Positions 30,586 to 38,390 of a DNA stretch of 39,088 nucleotides are shown piece after piece; position 1 is the stretch's first letter; the number at the start of each line of letters is the position of its first letter. The stretch lies in IMG/VR virus record IMGVR_UViG_3300034374_007952, positions 1 to 39,088 of that record; one strand, given 5' to 3'. The notes below the pieces were generated by a model that was given only the letters and a program-made list of their open reading frames with translations, had not been told where the DNA came from and searched no databases. The position numbers were made by a program, and so were the translations under genes. Source of the DNA: a virus.

Positions 30586-30969
30586 ATGTCCTATATAAAC
30601 GGAAATATAGCTGAGATTCAATTCTTGCTTGAAGCTACTAAGAAAGGACTACTAATATCTAAACCTCAATCATCCTATAGCGTTTACGATTACATTGTTG
30701 ACAACGGTAAGAAGATGTTGAAGCTTCAAATCAAGTCATGTTTCCTAAACGGTCCACGATTTGGAACAAATGTATGTAAAGGTAAATCAGTTAAGAAATC
30801 GTACACTAAAGACGATTGTGACATAATAATTATATTTATTGCTAAACATTTAATCTGGTTTTTTATACCTGTTGAGGAACTTCTCACCATTAAGAAAATT
30901 ACACTATTACCTTTCGGTGATTCAAAGTGGAACAAGTATAGGGAAGATTGGGCCTCACTATTACAATGA
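30586..30969 (+). CDS. PD-(D/E)XK endonuclease, resolvase-like
   Basis: The 127-residue product has the compact PD-(D/E)XK layout of PDDEXK_5 / I-Ssp6803I-like nucleases: INGNIAEIQFLLEATKKG with E10, YSVYDYIVDNG with D35, and LQIKSC with Q48 and K50. A hydrophobic strand, DIIIIFIAKHLIWFF, follows. The gene has its own promoter and no Shine-Dalgarno sequence, which suggests leaderless translation. It stands between lysis and replication genes with a metallopeptidase opposite. A role in recombination, in breaking host or competing DNA, or as a selfish nuclease is possible. Confidence 0.78.
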   Translation: MSYINGNIAEIQFLLEATKKGLLISKPQSSYSVYDYIVDNGKKMLKLQIKSCFLNGPRFGTNVCKGKSVKKSYTKDDCDIIIIFIAKHLIWFFIPVEELLTIKKITLLPFGDSKWNKYREDWASLLQ

Positions 30970-30976
30970 GGCGTTT

Positions 30977-31054
30977 ATGATTGATTGTTGGTATTGTTGG
31001 TACTTATACGAAATGACTTTCCTTATTCAATACAGTGAGTACGTTACAGTTTAA
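30977..31054 (+). CDS. Possible 25-residue micro-ORF
   Basis: An ATG five bases after a GAGG site starts a 25-codon frame (MIDCWYCWYLYEM at its start), seven bases after the nuclease stop. It is very rich in Tyr, Trp and Cys. Its end overlaps the leftward winged-helix gene by 11 bases. No family is recognisable, and it may not be expressed. Confidence 0.3.
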   Translation: MIDCWYCWYLYEMTFLIQYSEYVTV

Positions 31055-31286
31055 CCTTGTTAACAATAACCTTACCGTTAACTGTCTCTTTCTTTAAAGT
31101 CCACGCTAAGTTGTAATGCTTGCACTTATCTATAATACGCCTAACACTATTTCCAATACTGATAGTATCATCGAAAGGTTTGTCATCTTCTTTGGTAAAT
31201 ACTACTTTACTTATCTGTCGCAAGCTCATTCGTTTCTTACCGATAGCTTTAATAATCTTCCATTCTCTCTCACTAAAATTGTTCAT
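31044..31286 (-). CDS. Small winged-helix or HTH protein
   Basis: The 80-residue product is a compact DNA-binding protein: FSEREWKIIKAIGKKRMSLRQISKVV has a helix-turn-helix, and RRIIDKCKHYNLAWTLKKE is followed by a short beta wing, VNGKVIVNKVKL. The start overlaps the polymerase stop by one base (TAATG) with a GGGAG site, so it is the last gene of the leftward replication operon. It could regulate the operon or help replication. The family cannot be named. Confidence 0.68.
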   Translation of the reverse strand: MNNFSEREWKIIKAIGKKRMSLRQISKVVFTKEDDKPFDDTISIGNSVRRIIDKCKHYNLAWTLKKETVNGKVIVNKVKL

Positions 31287-33241
31287 TAATTGCTCCCGAT
31301 AATAAGTTTCTTGGTTTCTTCAGTGTAGTAATCCCAGTCAACATCATTCCAATCAAAATCAGAAGCTACATTACACTGTTTTACTTTACGACCAGATTGA
31401 ATAGATGTTTCTCTTGTAGTGTACTTACTCTTGTTCCCTGTATGAACGCGAGCATCCCAAACATCTTTACCAATTTCCTTCATTACCTCATTGAAATATT
31501 CATCTTTTAATTTATTCTTTCTTTTGTATTGACCTTCTTCACCTTTAGGGGGTGAAATCTTTTTCATAGGTTGTCCCGCTATCGATACATAATATCTACA
31601 GGTCTTTTGTTGTTGTTCATCGCCTATAAATAATTTACTGCCACCAGGCGTTTTGTAACGTAACATGAAATCAAACGGATCGGTGATAAGCCTTATTGCA
31701 ACTTCTACCGGCCAAGACTCGGTATGAACTTTCTCAACAGCTTTCTTACTTGCTAAATTTGAATAATCTTTGTTCCAAAAACCATCGTAGTCTTCAATAC
31801 ATGTTGGGTACTGATAAGCTCCTTTACGTTTTAGCTTACCGTCCATTGTCTCGGCCATGTAATTGTTAACGTCACGAATCCACATACGAGAGTAATCGAC
31901 ACGTTCTAATTCAAGACCTGTCATGTTCTCCCACTCTTTACACCATATCTCAAATAACCAAATATACTCTTTATTGATACGTATTGTGATACCGTCAGTA
32001 TTCCCTTGGATCAACTCACAGTCAGGTAACAAGTCCATCATTTCTACCAATTGAAGAATCTGAAGTTGACCATTACAAGTAATCTGCAACATAGTCTTTG
32101 GATCATAGAGCGGTGAATAGGTGTTATTGAAGTTACCATACGCACCGTTACCTGCGAGCTTTAAAGCTTTGTTACGACTTGTTCCCTTTGCATATTGACC
32201 TCTATCCTTCTTAACTTGCGCATAGGCCATTGTAAAAGACTCACCAAGATGTTCAGGACCGAAACCATTAGCAATAGCGACACTCGGATACATTGCAGCA
32301 ACGTCAATATCAATGATTTGATGGGTTTCATCTGTATAAAATATTTTATTTTCTGCTGAAGCATGTACACCACCTATACCAAAATGAAAACGTAAACCAG
32401 ACAAGCTATGTTCTATAGCAGGTTTCTCGCTTGAACCAAAATATACAACTTGTCTTTTAAACCATGTCAAAACTTTTTCAAATATTTCAGTTCTAAAATA
32501 AATCTTCGGTAAAATAATATCTTTCAACTCAACGACAGTTCTGATCGACTGTCTAGGTTTTCCACCAGCGTAACACTTGTCTTTACCGATTCTATTAATA
32601 AGATAAGACGTACCAATTTTTACGTCTGAATAATTTAAAACATCACCTTTTAAAATACCATCGTCCACGTACTCTCTTCTAAGATCGATGTGATGTTTGT
32701 TATACAAGAAAAACTTTTCAGTCTCTATAACATCGTGAACGTTGTATTCACGAAGATGATCTTTCTCTTGGTCATTGAGTGATCTTATATCATACGGTAA
32801 GTCTTGTAACGAATCGGATCGCATGGCAAACTGTAACGCTTTTAACGATGTTGCTTTCATCTTGTTATCAAAGTGACAAACTTTCATAATATCAATTTGC
32901 GGTATAATACGATTGTAGACACCTATGTTCTTAACTCTCGCTCCATAACTCTGAGACTTAATAATTCTATTAGCGATTTCACTAGCTCTTTGAAATGTGA
33001 AAGGGTGCGAATTAACTAAAAAATCGTGAAGAATATTGTAATCGAAACCAACATTATTATAACCAACCATTTCAATGTTGAGATTTTTTAAGTAACCAAG
33101 GAAATTAAAAAGCTCTGTCTTTTGATTAACTCTATCTGAAATCTCATACAATTGTACGTCTGTTGAATTTGTAAACTTCCCACAAAACGTAAAAATGTTA
33201 GGAAAGGTTTCTAAGTCATAAGTATAATATTGTCGTTCCAT
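31286..33241 (-). CDS. Family B DNA polymerase with 3'-5' exonuclease
   Basis: The 651-residue replicative polymerase (ATG 33241; GTG 33244 or 33247 also possible) shows exonuclease motifs I to III: YDLETFP (D9, E11), GYNNVGFDYN (D67) and YNVHDVIE (D170). The polymerase motifs are A, DVAAMYPS (D313), B, KLAGNGAYG (K361, Y368), and C, GNTDGI (D416). Motif C has Asn in place of the first Asp of the usual DTD. That is seen in some phage enzymes and leaves the key aspartate. The domain order and length are those of phage family B enzymes. It is the fourth gene of the leftward replication operon, after the SSB and nuclease genes, and is preceded by a hairpin. Confidence 0.93.
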   Translation of the reverse strand: MERQYYTYDLETFPNIFTFCGKFTNSTDVQLYEISDRVNQKTELFNFLGYLKNLNIEMVGYNNVGFDYNILHDFLVNSHPFTFQRASEIANRIIKSQSYGARVKNIGVYNRIIPQIDIMKVCHFDNKMKATSLKALQFAMRSDSLQDLPYDIRSLNDQEKDHLREYNVHDVIETEKFFLYNKHHIDLRREYVDDGILKGDVLNYSDVKIGTSYLINRIGKDKCYAGGKPRQSIRTVVELKDIILPKIYFRTEIFEKVLTWFKRQVVYFGSSEKPAIEHSLSGLRFHFGIGGVHASAENKIFYTDETHQIIDIDVAAMYPSVAIANGFGPEHLGESFTMAYAQVKKDRGQYAKGTSRNKALKLAGNGAYGNFNNTYSPLYDPKTMLQITCNGQLQILQLVEMMDLLPDCELIQGNTDGITIRINKEYIWLFEIWCKEWENMTGLELERVDYSRMWIRDVNNYMAETMDGKLKRKGAYQYPTCIEDYDGFWNKDYSNLASKKAVEKVHTESWPVEVAIRLITDPFDFMLRYKTPGGSKLFIGDEQQQKTCRYYVSIAGQPMKKISPPKGEEGQYKRKNKLKDEYFNEVMKEIGKDVWDARVHTGNKSKYTTRETSIQSGRKVKQCNVASDFDWNDVDWDYYTEETKKLIIGSN

Positions 33242-33251
33242 CACCACTTCT

Positions 33252-33311
33252 TTAAAAATGCCCCTCCCTCAATAACTGCTACATTACTCTTTCAAGGAGT
33301 GAGGGAGAGGC
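33252..33311 (-). terminator. Hairpin with T run upstream of the polymerase gene, leftward
   Basis: Read leftward, an 11-base arm (33311-33301) pairs with 33270-33260 with one mismatch around a 30-base loop, which itself contains ACTC/GAGT arms. It is followed by ATTTTT near 33259-33254. This fits an attenuator between the SSB-like gene and the polymerase gene that lowers polymerase expression relative to the SSB. Confidence 0.65.
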
Positions 33312-33341
33312 GATATTAAAACTCTGCGCCTAGAGTATTAA

Positions 33342-34328
33342 CTAAGGTGTAGGCATACCGTGTTGAGGTAAGGCTCCCGGTGCGCCCAGTTGAGGACCGC
33401 CAATCACATTCGCTTGTTGGAGGTTTGGATCAACTGCTGGCATTTGCGCACCAGGAGTGGGTGTGTGTGTCCCTGGTAATCCCTGTTGTGGTAATTGATT
33501 ATTAGTTTGTGGAAGACCTTGTGCAGGTGCTTGACCTTGTTGTGGGTTCATGATGTGACCTGGCAATACGTTATAGTTCGGGTCAGCAGCGGGGAAACCT
33601 TGTGCAGGTGCTTGACCTTGTTGCGGTAGTCCCTGTTGTGGAAGACCTTGTGGTGGTAATGCTGCTGCACCAGGAGCTTGTACACCTGTATCAACTTCCA
33701 TCTGCCCAGCGTAAGACGGTGCTGTATTACCGAAAACTTCATCACCTGAAGGAGCATTAATAATCGCTTTACCAGCGGCAACAAGTTGAACGAATACAGG
33801 GTTAACGTAAAGACCTGCTTTACCTTGCCCTTTAGCAGGATGAGCTTTCACGTTAAGTTGAACATTAACGTAGTCACCACACTTAATTCCTTGGTTCGTT
33901 AAAACGTTCTCGCCGTTTTGCCAAACGTAAAACTTTGGCGGGATACGAGTTGTACAAGCAATAACAATATGGTTCTTGTAACCTTCTTTGTTGGCCAAGG
34001 GATTACCGTTCCTATCTACATCAACGTCACCATCTTTAATTTTAAGAGGGAAACCGTTAGGAAGTTGAGTAGCACCGTTAAAAAGTGTCATTGCCTCGTT
34101 ATAAAGAGTTTGATAAGCGGTTGTGTACTGTTGAGTGTTTTGATTCGTTGCCGGATCAAGTTTAGGGATTGCCAACCCAAAACCGTATTCAACAACTGGT
34201 GTACCGTCAGCGTTAAACTCTGGTTGATTCGTTTGAAAATTCTTTTTTTGTTTGCCTTCAAATAGTGATCCACCAACCCAAACGATTCTACCTTGAGTTA
34301 ATAGATTTGTTCCGTTTCCTTCAGACAT
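33342..34328 (-). CDS. DUF2815-like ssDNA-binding protein with Pro/Gln tail
   Basis: The 328-residue product begins with a DUF2815-like domain (residues 1-190) of the kind thought to bind single-stranded DNA in phage replication: GRIVWVGGSLFEGK, VEYGFGLAIPKLD, then GDYVNVQLNVKAHPAKGQGKAG. Residues 218-328 are a low-complexity Pro/Gln/Gly/Ala tail with repeats of QGLPQQG and QGQAPAQG, ending in LPQHGMPTP. Most SSBs end in an acidic tip, and none is present here. The strong GGAGG site and first position before the polymerase hairpin agree with a high-copy protein. Its start overlaps the nuclease gene by eight bases. Confidence 0.8.
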   Translation of the reverse strand: MSEGNGTNLLTQGRIVWVGGSLFEGKQKKNFQTNQPEFNADGTPVVEYGFGLAIPKLDPATNQNTQQYTTAYQTLYNEAMTLFNGATQLPNGFPLKIKDGDVDVDRNGNPLANKEGYKNHIVIACTTRIPPKFYVWQNGENVLTNQGIKCGDYVNVQLNVKAHPAKGQGKAGLYVNPVFVQLVAAGKAIINAPSGDEVFGNTAPSYAGQMEVDTGVQAPGAAALPPQGLPQQGLPQQGQAPAQGFPAADPNYNVLPGHIMNPQQGQAPAQGLPQTNNQLPQQGLPGTHTPTPGAQMPAVDPNLQQANVIGGPQLGAPGALPQHGMPTP

Positions 34329-35433
34329 TTACTACCTCCATTTTTGGTTCTTCTTTTCCGAAAACATTATCTGCTAATTCTTTTGCGCTTTTCTTCTCTA
34401 GCTTAACACCGATGAAATGTTTCTCTGCTAGTTGATTAATTAAATCTTTATGTACGCCAGCCTTTTGCGCCTTCCCTGGTGTCATAATAGTTCTTTCTGT
34501 AATGTCCTTTCCTGTCATTAACTTAATAGCTTCAGGAGTAACACCACTTTTCCATTTCCGATTACTAAACCTTTGCGTTTGAACATAACCAGGAATGATA
34601 CCGCCTTGCTTGATTCTCATTGTTGCTAATTCAACCAAGGAGTCTTGTTTAATTTTTAAAACTTCTTCAGCACGTTTAATGTGATCAAGTTGTTTCGACA
34701 ATTCATCGTTGTTAATCGAGTCTTGATGGAAGTCAGTTGAAACTTCTAAAGCACGATGAAACAAACGATTAAAAGCGGGGCAAGCTTCAGCAGCACCGGG
34801 GCAATACTTACAATGTTTAGAGGTTGTTAACTCTTTATTACCGTTAACAATCTCATTCATTCTATCTTCAATTTGTTTTTTGTAATCACACAATTGTTGA
34901 TAAGTAATCACCCATGTACGACTTGAACCGTCTTCATGATGCGCCCTTGGTTGATGTATCGTCAATGAAATTTTATCGAACGCTCGCCCTCGTCTTATGA
35001 CTTCCCCAATAGCATAACCGATAAGCTGCCAATTCTCTTCAACTTCAACAATACCAAAACCATATTTCAAATCTTCAACACAAAGAGTACCTTCATGATC
35101 AACGAAAGAAACATCTGGTCTTCCCTTAATCCAAACACCAACTTGAGTTTGCCAATTGATCTTCACTTCACAGAGAATTGCTGAATCTACAGCGTTTCTC
35201 GACATAACATCTTGTACAATTGGATCGATGTAAAACTTCATGTCGTCATCGATGTGAACTCCATTGTTGGCGATAACAGGTATCTCTTCACCAAGTAACT
35301 TCTTTTCAAAATATTCACCCGCTGCTGTTCCTTCTTTGTTGAATACAGTATCCGTATCGACTTCAGGAAATTGCAAGTGCATGAAACCAGCGCACACCAT
35401 TGGTCGTGCTAGTTTTGAACATGATATTTTCAT
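34321..35433 (-). CDS. DUF2800 Cas4/RecB-like nuclease
   Basis: The 370-residue product is a DUF2800 nuclease with a PD-(D/E)XK core: GRPDVSF (D107), then CVEDLKYGFG (D121, K123) followed by the QLIGYAIG helix. A cysteine cluster (C208, C211, C218 in CKYCPGAAEACPAF) together with C5 or C14 near the N-terminus resembles the 4Fe-4S cluster of Cas4 and AddB nucleases. It probably trims DNA ends for recombination or replication with the SSB-like partner next door. The stop overlaps that gene's start, and its own start overlaps the upstream gene's stop. The last 30 residues are Lys/Glu-rich. Confidence 0.88.
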   Translation of the reverse strand: MKISCSKLARPMVCAGFMHLQFPEVDTDTVFNKEGTAAGEYFEKKLLGEEIPVIANNGVHIDDDMKFYIDPIVQDVMSRNAVDSAILCEVKINWQTQVGVWIKGRPDVSFVDHEGTLCVEDLKYGFGIVEVEENWQLIGYAIGEVIRRGRAFDKISLTIHQPRAHHEDGSSRTWVITYQQLCDYKKQIEDRMNEIVNGNKELTTSKHCKYCPGAAEACPAFNRLFHRALEVSTDFHQDSINNDELSKQLDHIKRAEEVLKIKQDSLVELATMRIKQGGIIPGYVQTQRFSNRKWKSGVTPEAIKLMTGKDITERTIMTPGKAQKAGVHKDLINQLAEKHFIGVKLEKKSAKELADNVFGKEEPKMEVVNV

Positions 35434-36089
35434 TATTGAACCTTAGTGATAATCCCTCTAGTCGTCCAATCATCAAAAAGAACTTGTTTACTCTCATTAG
35501 TGATTGACCAAATCTCTTCAACTTTAAAATACGTTTTAAGTTCGTTGATATAAGATTGTTGAAGTTTGTTCGCGCTGATTAACTGTGCAACGACCATGGG
35601 AAATTGATTCGTGAATGTATCAAGTGTATGAGCGTTCGCCACAGGCATTGAAGGTGATGGTGGTGCGGCGGTTGTTGGTACAGGTTCAGTTGTTCCATTT
35701 ACTACATTACCATTCAACAACTCAGCTTTGACTTGATTAAATAAATCTTTATCAACACCTTTTCTTTTCTTCCAAACACCTTTAGTAGTTTGAGTTTTAG
35801 AACTTGCGTGAATCCTTTTATCCCACGGTAAACCTTCAGCATCTACTTCTTCTGTTGTTGAACTTTCTACAGTTTCAGGAGCTTTGAATTGTCCCGCTGG
35901 TGTTGTATCCAATTCTAATTTAATTTCATCTGCTTTAGGGTTTTCAAAAACATCTTCACCTTGAGGCGTTGTTAAAGCGGGAGCAGGTGCCTCACCTAGA
36001 AACCCATCGAGTTCGTTTTTAAGACTCGATACTTTACGTGCTAACGCGGGTAATGTGTCGGCCTTTAGTGTAATAGTATGTACACTCAT
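35433..36089 (-). CDS. Unrecognised replication-operon protein
   Basis: The 218-residue product is first in the leftward replication operon and has a strong AAAGGAGACT site. The N-terminal 80 residues are acidic and Pro/Thr-rich. Residues 82-113 hold a conserved phage pattern, DAEGLPWDKRIHA, ending in WKKRKGVD, which is found in proteins of replication regions in several phages and has no known function. Residues 125-150 are a Pro/Thr/Ala linker, and the C-terminus is a helical domain (VVAQLISANKLQQSYINELK). No catalytic motif is seen. It may recruit the nuclease or polymerase. Confidence 0.62.
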   Translation of the reverse strand: MSVHTITLKADTLPALARKVSSLKNELDGFLGEAPAPALTTPQGEDVFENPKADEIKLELDTTPAGQFKAPETVESSTTEEVDAEGLPWDKRIHASSKTQTTKGVWKKRKGVDKDLFNQVKAELLNGNVVNGTTEPVPTTAAPPSPSMPVANAHTLDTFTNQFPMVVAQLISANKLQQSYINELKTYFKVEEIWSITNESKQVLFDDWTTRGIITKVQ

Positions 36090-36124
36090 TTTCAGTCTCC
36101 TTTAGAAAAAATCTCAGTATTAAA

Positions 36125-36153
36125 TAAATAAATAAACGCTTGCCAATCGTCAA
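36125..36153 (-). promoter_or_regulatory. Putative promoter of the leftward replication operon
   Basis: Read leftward, TTGACG (36153-36148) and TATTTA (36130-36125) are 17 bases apart. The -35 box is good, and the -10 box is weak and lies in a TAAA repeat. It faces the AAAGGAGACT ribosome site of the first gene. This is the only gap upstream of the five-gene operon. Confidence 0.5.
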
Positions 36154-36169
36154 GAAAATATTTCATAGT
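36140..36169 (+). promoter_or_regulatory. Putative promoter of the rightward replication operon
   Basis: TTGCCA (36140-36145) and CATAGT (36164-36169) are 18 bases apart. The helicase ATG at 36177 lies eight bases downstream and has no Shine-Dalgarno sequence, so the transcript could be leaderless. It shares the 88-base divergent region with the leftward promoter. Confidence 0.45.
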
Positions 36170-36176
36170 GATCAAT

Positions 36177-37838
36177 ATGATCAACCTTAGACCTTACCAA
36201 GAGAATCTGAAAACAGATATTTATAATGCCTGGGACGCTGGTTATAAAAATGTTATGGCACGTAGCGCAACGGGGTCTGGTAAAACTATCCTCATGTGCG
36301 CAATCGTTAAAGAGTGTTTAGAGCAAAACATTTCAACAGCTATGATTGTTCATCGTAAAGAACTCGTTCAACAAATCTCATTAACTCTAGCTAAGTTCGA
36401 TATAAAACATAATATTATAGCTTCAAGAAAAGATGTTAGAGGTATTATCGCCGCTCAACGTAGACTTTACGGTAGGCAATTTTACGATCCTGATTCCTTG
36501 GTGACTGTAATATCTGTTGACACCTTAATAGCTCGTTACGATTTATATAAGAATTGGGCGAAAGGTGTTAACCAATGGTTCATTGATGAAGCCGCTCACG
36601 TTTTAAAAGAAAACAAATGGGGTAAAGCCGCTGCGTATTTTGAAAACGCTAGAGGACTTGGTGTAACTGCAACACCTGAAAGACTTGATCGTAAAGGTTT
36701 AGGTTCACATGCAGATGGTGTATTCGATACAATGGTTGAAGGACCGCCTATAAGATGGTTTATCGACAATGGTTATCTTAGTAAATATAAAATCGTCATA
36801 CCTCGATCCGATTATAAAAACTTTTTAAAAGAAGCTTCAGACAAATCAGACTTCTCAAAACAAGCAATGAAACAAGCTTCAAAGAAATCGCAAATTGTCG
36901 GTGACGTTGTTGAAAATTATTTAAAATTTGCCAAGGGTAAGCAGACAATAGTTTTTACTACCGACATTGAGACAGCTAAAGACATGCAAGCTAAATTTAT
37001 AGAAGCTGGCATACCCGCTAAAGAGTTAAACGGTACTACTAACGACAGGGAAAGATTAGAAGGGATATTAAAGTTTGAAGAGAAAAAAATAAAAGTTTTA
37101 ATCAATGTTGACCTCTTTGACGAAGGCCTGGACGTTCCCGGTATTGAGTGCGTTTCAATGTGTAGACCTACTAAGAGTTTGGGTAAGGTTCTCCAAATGC
37201 AGGGACGCGGGTTAAGAGTAGCTGAAGGTAAAGATCACCTTATAATCATTGATCACGTAGGTAATATAGCAGGTCCGAACGGTCACGGTCTACCTTGCAA
37301 AAAAAGAGAATGGACCCTTGATAGAATTAAAAAGACCGGGCAGAAAATAAACTTCCTTCGTATCTGTTCAGACGTTATGTGCAACTCACCTTATGATAGA
37401 GCGTTAACCGAGTGTCCCTGGTGTGGAACAGAAGCACTAAAATCTTCACGCACCAATGGTCCAAGTGAGAGAGTGTTACCAGAACAAGTAGATGGTGATT
37501 TGTTTTTAATCGACCCTGAAACATTGAGGGAAATTGAGGAAGGTGCTGTACTTGAAAGTCCCGCTCACATGGCAGAAAGGGTAGGACATGCGGCGGGTGC
37601 GGGGGCAGCGTTACGGGCCATGAAAAATCAAAACGACAGAATAGAAACTCAAGGCAAGTTAGGTGAAGCAATCGCTAAAGCTGCTGGTGTCCTTAAAACT
37701 CATTACGGTTATAGCGATAGATCAATACATAAAAAGTTTTATATTTGTTTTGGTATGACGATAACCGAAGCGTTGGGTGAAAAGAAAGTTGACATGGAAA
37801 AGTTAATAGTGAAGTTAGAAAACAACGAGATGTTATGA
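36177..37838 (+). CDS. SF2 DEAH-type helicase with zinc ribbon
   Basis: The 553-residue product (556 if GTG 36168 is used) is a superfamily 2 helicase of the SSL2-like type. Motif I is ATGSGKT at 31-37, motif II is DEAAH at 137-141, motif III is TATP at 164-167, and motif VI is QMQGRGLR at 340-347. A zinc ribbon follows with cysteines C397, C402, C413 and C416. The C-terminal 80 residues include LKTHYGYSDRSIHKKFYICFG, a helical tail seen in phage replication helicases. It would unwind DNA or help start replication. It begins the rightward replication operon. Confidence 0.92.
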   Translation: MINLRPYQENLKTDIYNAWDAGYKNVMARSATGSGKTILMCAIVKECLEQNISTAMIVHRKELVQQISLTLAKFDIKHNIIASRKDVRGIIAAQRRLYGRQFYDPDSLVTVISVDTLIARYDLYKNWAKGVNQWFIDEAAHVLKENKWGKAAAYFENARGLGVTATPERLDRKGLGSHADGVFDTMVEGPPIRWFIDNGYLSKYKIVIPRSDYKNFLKEASDKSDFSKQAMKQASKKSQIVGDVVENYLKFAKGKQTIVFTTDIETAKDMQAKFIEAGIPAKELNGTTNDRERLEGILKFEEKKIKVLINVDLFDEGLDVPGIECVSMCRPTKSLGKVLQMQGRGLRVAEGKDHLIIIDHVGNIAGPNGHGLPCKKREWTLDRIKKTGQKINFLRICSDVMCNSPYDRALTECPWCGTEALKSSRTNGPSERVLPEQVDGDLFLIDPETLREIEEGAVLESPAHMAERVGHAAGAGAALRAMKNQNDRIETQGKLGEAIAKAAGVLKTHYGYSDRSIHKKFYICFGMTITEALGEKKVDMEKLIVKLENNEML

Positions 37839-37918
37839 AAGAAAAATGGAAAAACATTAAAGGTTGCGAAGCTTACTACAATGCTTTTTTAACGTTGCAC
37901 GGATACACACCATGGTAG
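37835..37918 (+). CDS. Possible 27-residue micro-ORF
   Basis: An ATG overlapping the helicase stop by four bases (ATGA) opens a 27-codon frame (KEKWKNIKGCEAYYNAF near its start). It overlaps the next micro-ORF by seven bases. The coupled layout and the lack of stop codons favour a real peptide, but no family is evident and the ribosome site is weak. Confidence 0.42.
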   Translation: MKEKWKNIKGCEAYYNAFLTLHGYTPW

Positions 37919-37980
37919 ATCAAATAACACTTGAAGCAATTATTGTAGCAGTAATAATATTTTTATTCATAATCAAATAA
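37912..37980 (+). CDS. Possible 22-residue membrane peptide
   Basis: A 22-codon frame overlaps the preceding micro-ORF. After a short polar start (MVDQITLEA) it is one hydrophobic stretch, IIVAVIIFLFIIK. It would be a single-pass membrane peptide, unusual in a replication operon. A regulatory or host-membrane role is possible, and it may be a chance frame. Confidence 0.4.
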   Translation: MVDQITLEAIIVAVIIFLFIIK

Positions 37981-37991
37981 GGAGACTTAAA

Positions 37992-38390
37992 ATGACCAAA
38001 GCGTTAGACAAACAAGTAGGTGGAAACCACTACAAGAATTTTAAATTTCAACCAGCGGAGTTTATCATCGCCAACAACCTTGGCTTTTGTGAAGGTAATG
38101 CGATCAAATACATCTGTCGTTACAAACTTAAAAACGGTGTTGAAGATTTAAAGAAAGCGAAACATTACATTGAGATGTTGATTGAGGAAGAAGAAGGTGT
38201 CAAAGTCCCTGGTAGATCACTCTATGATGGTGACTGTCTACCAAAGCTACCGAAGATACCTTCACCGTCAGTACCAGAAAAACAGATTAACGAAAAATTA
38301 AAAAAGATTAGAGAAGACCTTCAAAAACAACATTCGCAAGCTTTAGAAAAAGAATTTGCTAAAGAACTTAATCCGAGTCTACATGTATGA
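37992..38390 (+). CDS. DUF3310 protein, T7 gp1.7-like
   Basis: The 132-residue product starts at an ATG with a strong AAGGAGA site. Residues 6-66 are the DUF3310 domain: KQVGGNHYKNFKFQPAEFI, FCEGNAIKYICRYKLKNG, then DLKKAKHYIEMLI. Members include T7 gp1.7, associated with nucleotide phosphorylation. The C-terminal half is a lysine-rich helix (QINEKLKKIREDLQKQH) not part of the domain. It belongs to the replication block between helicase and VRR-NUC. The biochemical role in this phage is not shown by sequence. Confidence 0.88.
   Translation: MTKALDKQVGGNHYKNFKFQPAEFIIANNLGFCEGNAIKYICRYKLKNGVEDLKKAKHYIEMLIEEEEGVKVPGRSLYDGDCLPKLPKIPSPSVPEKQINEKLKKIREDLQKQHSQALEKEFAKELNPSLHV

Noticed and set aside
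36121-36136. TAAA tandem run as a microsatellite of special interest
   Set aside because: Only four units in an AT-rich promoter gap, so chance is enough; mentioned only as part of the control region.
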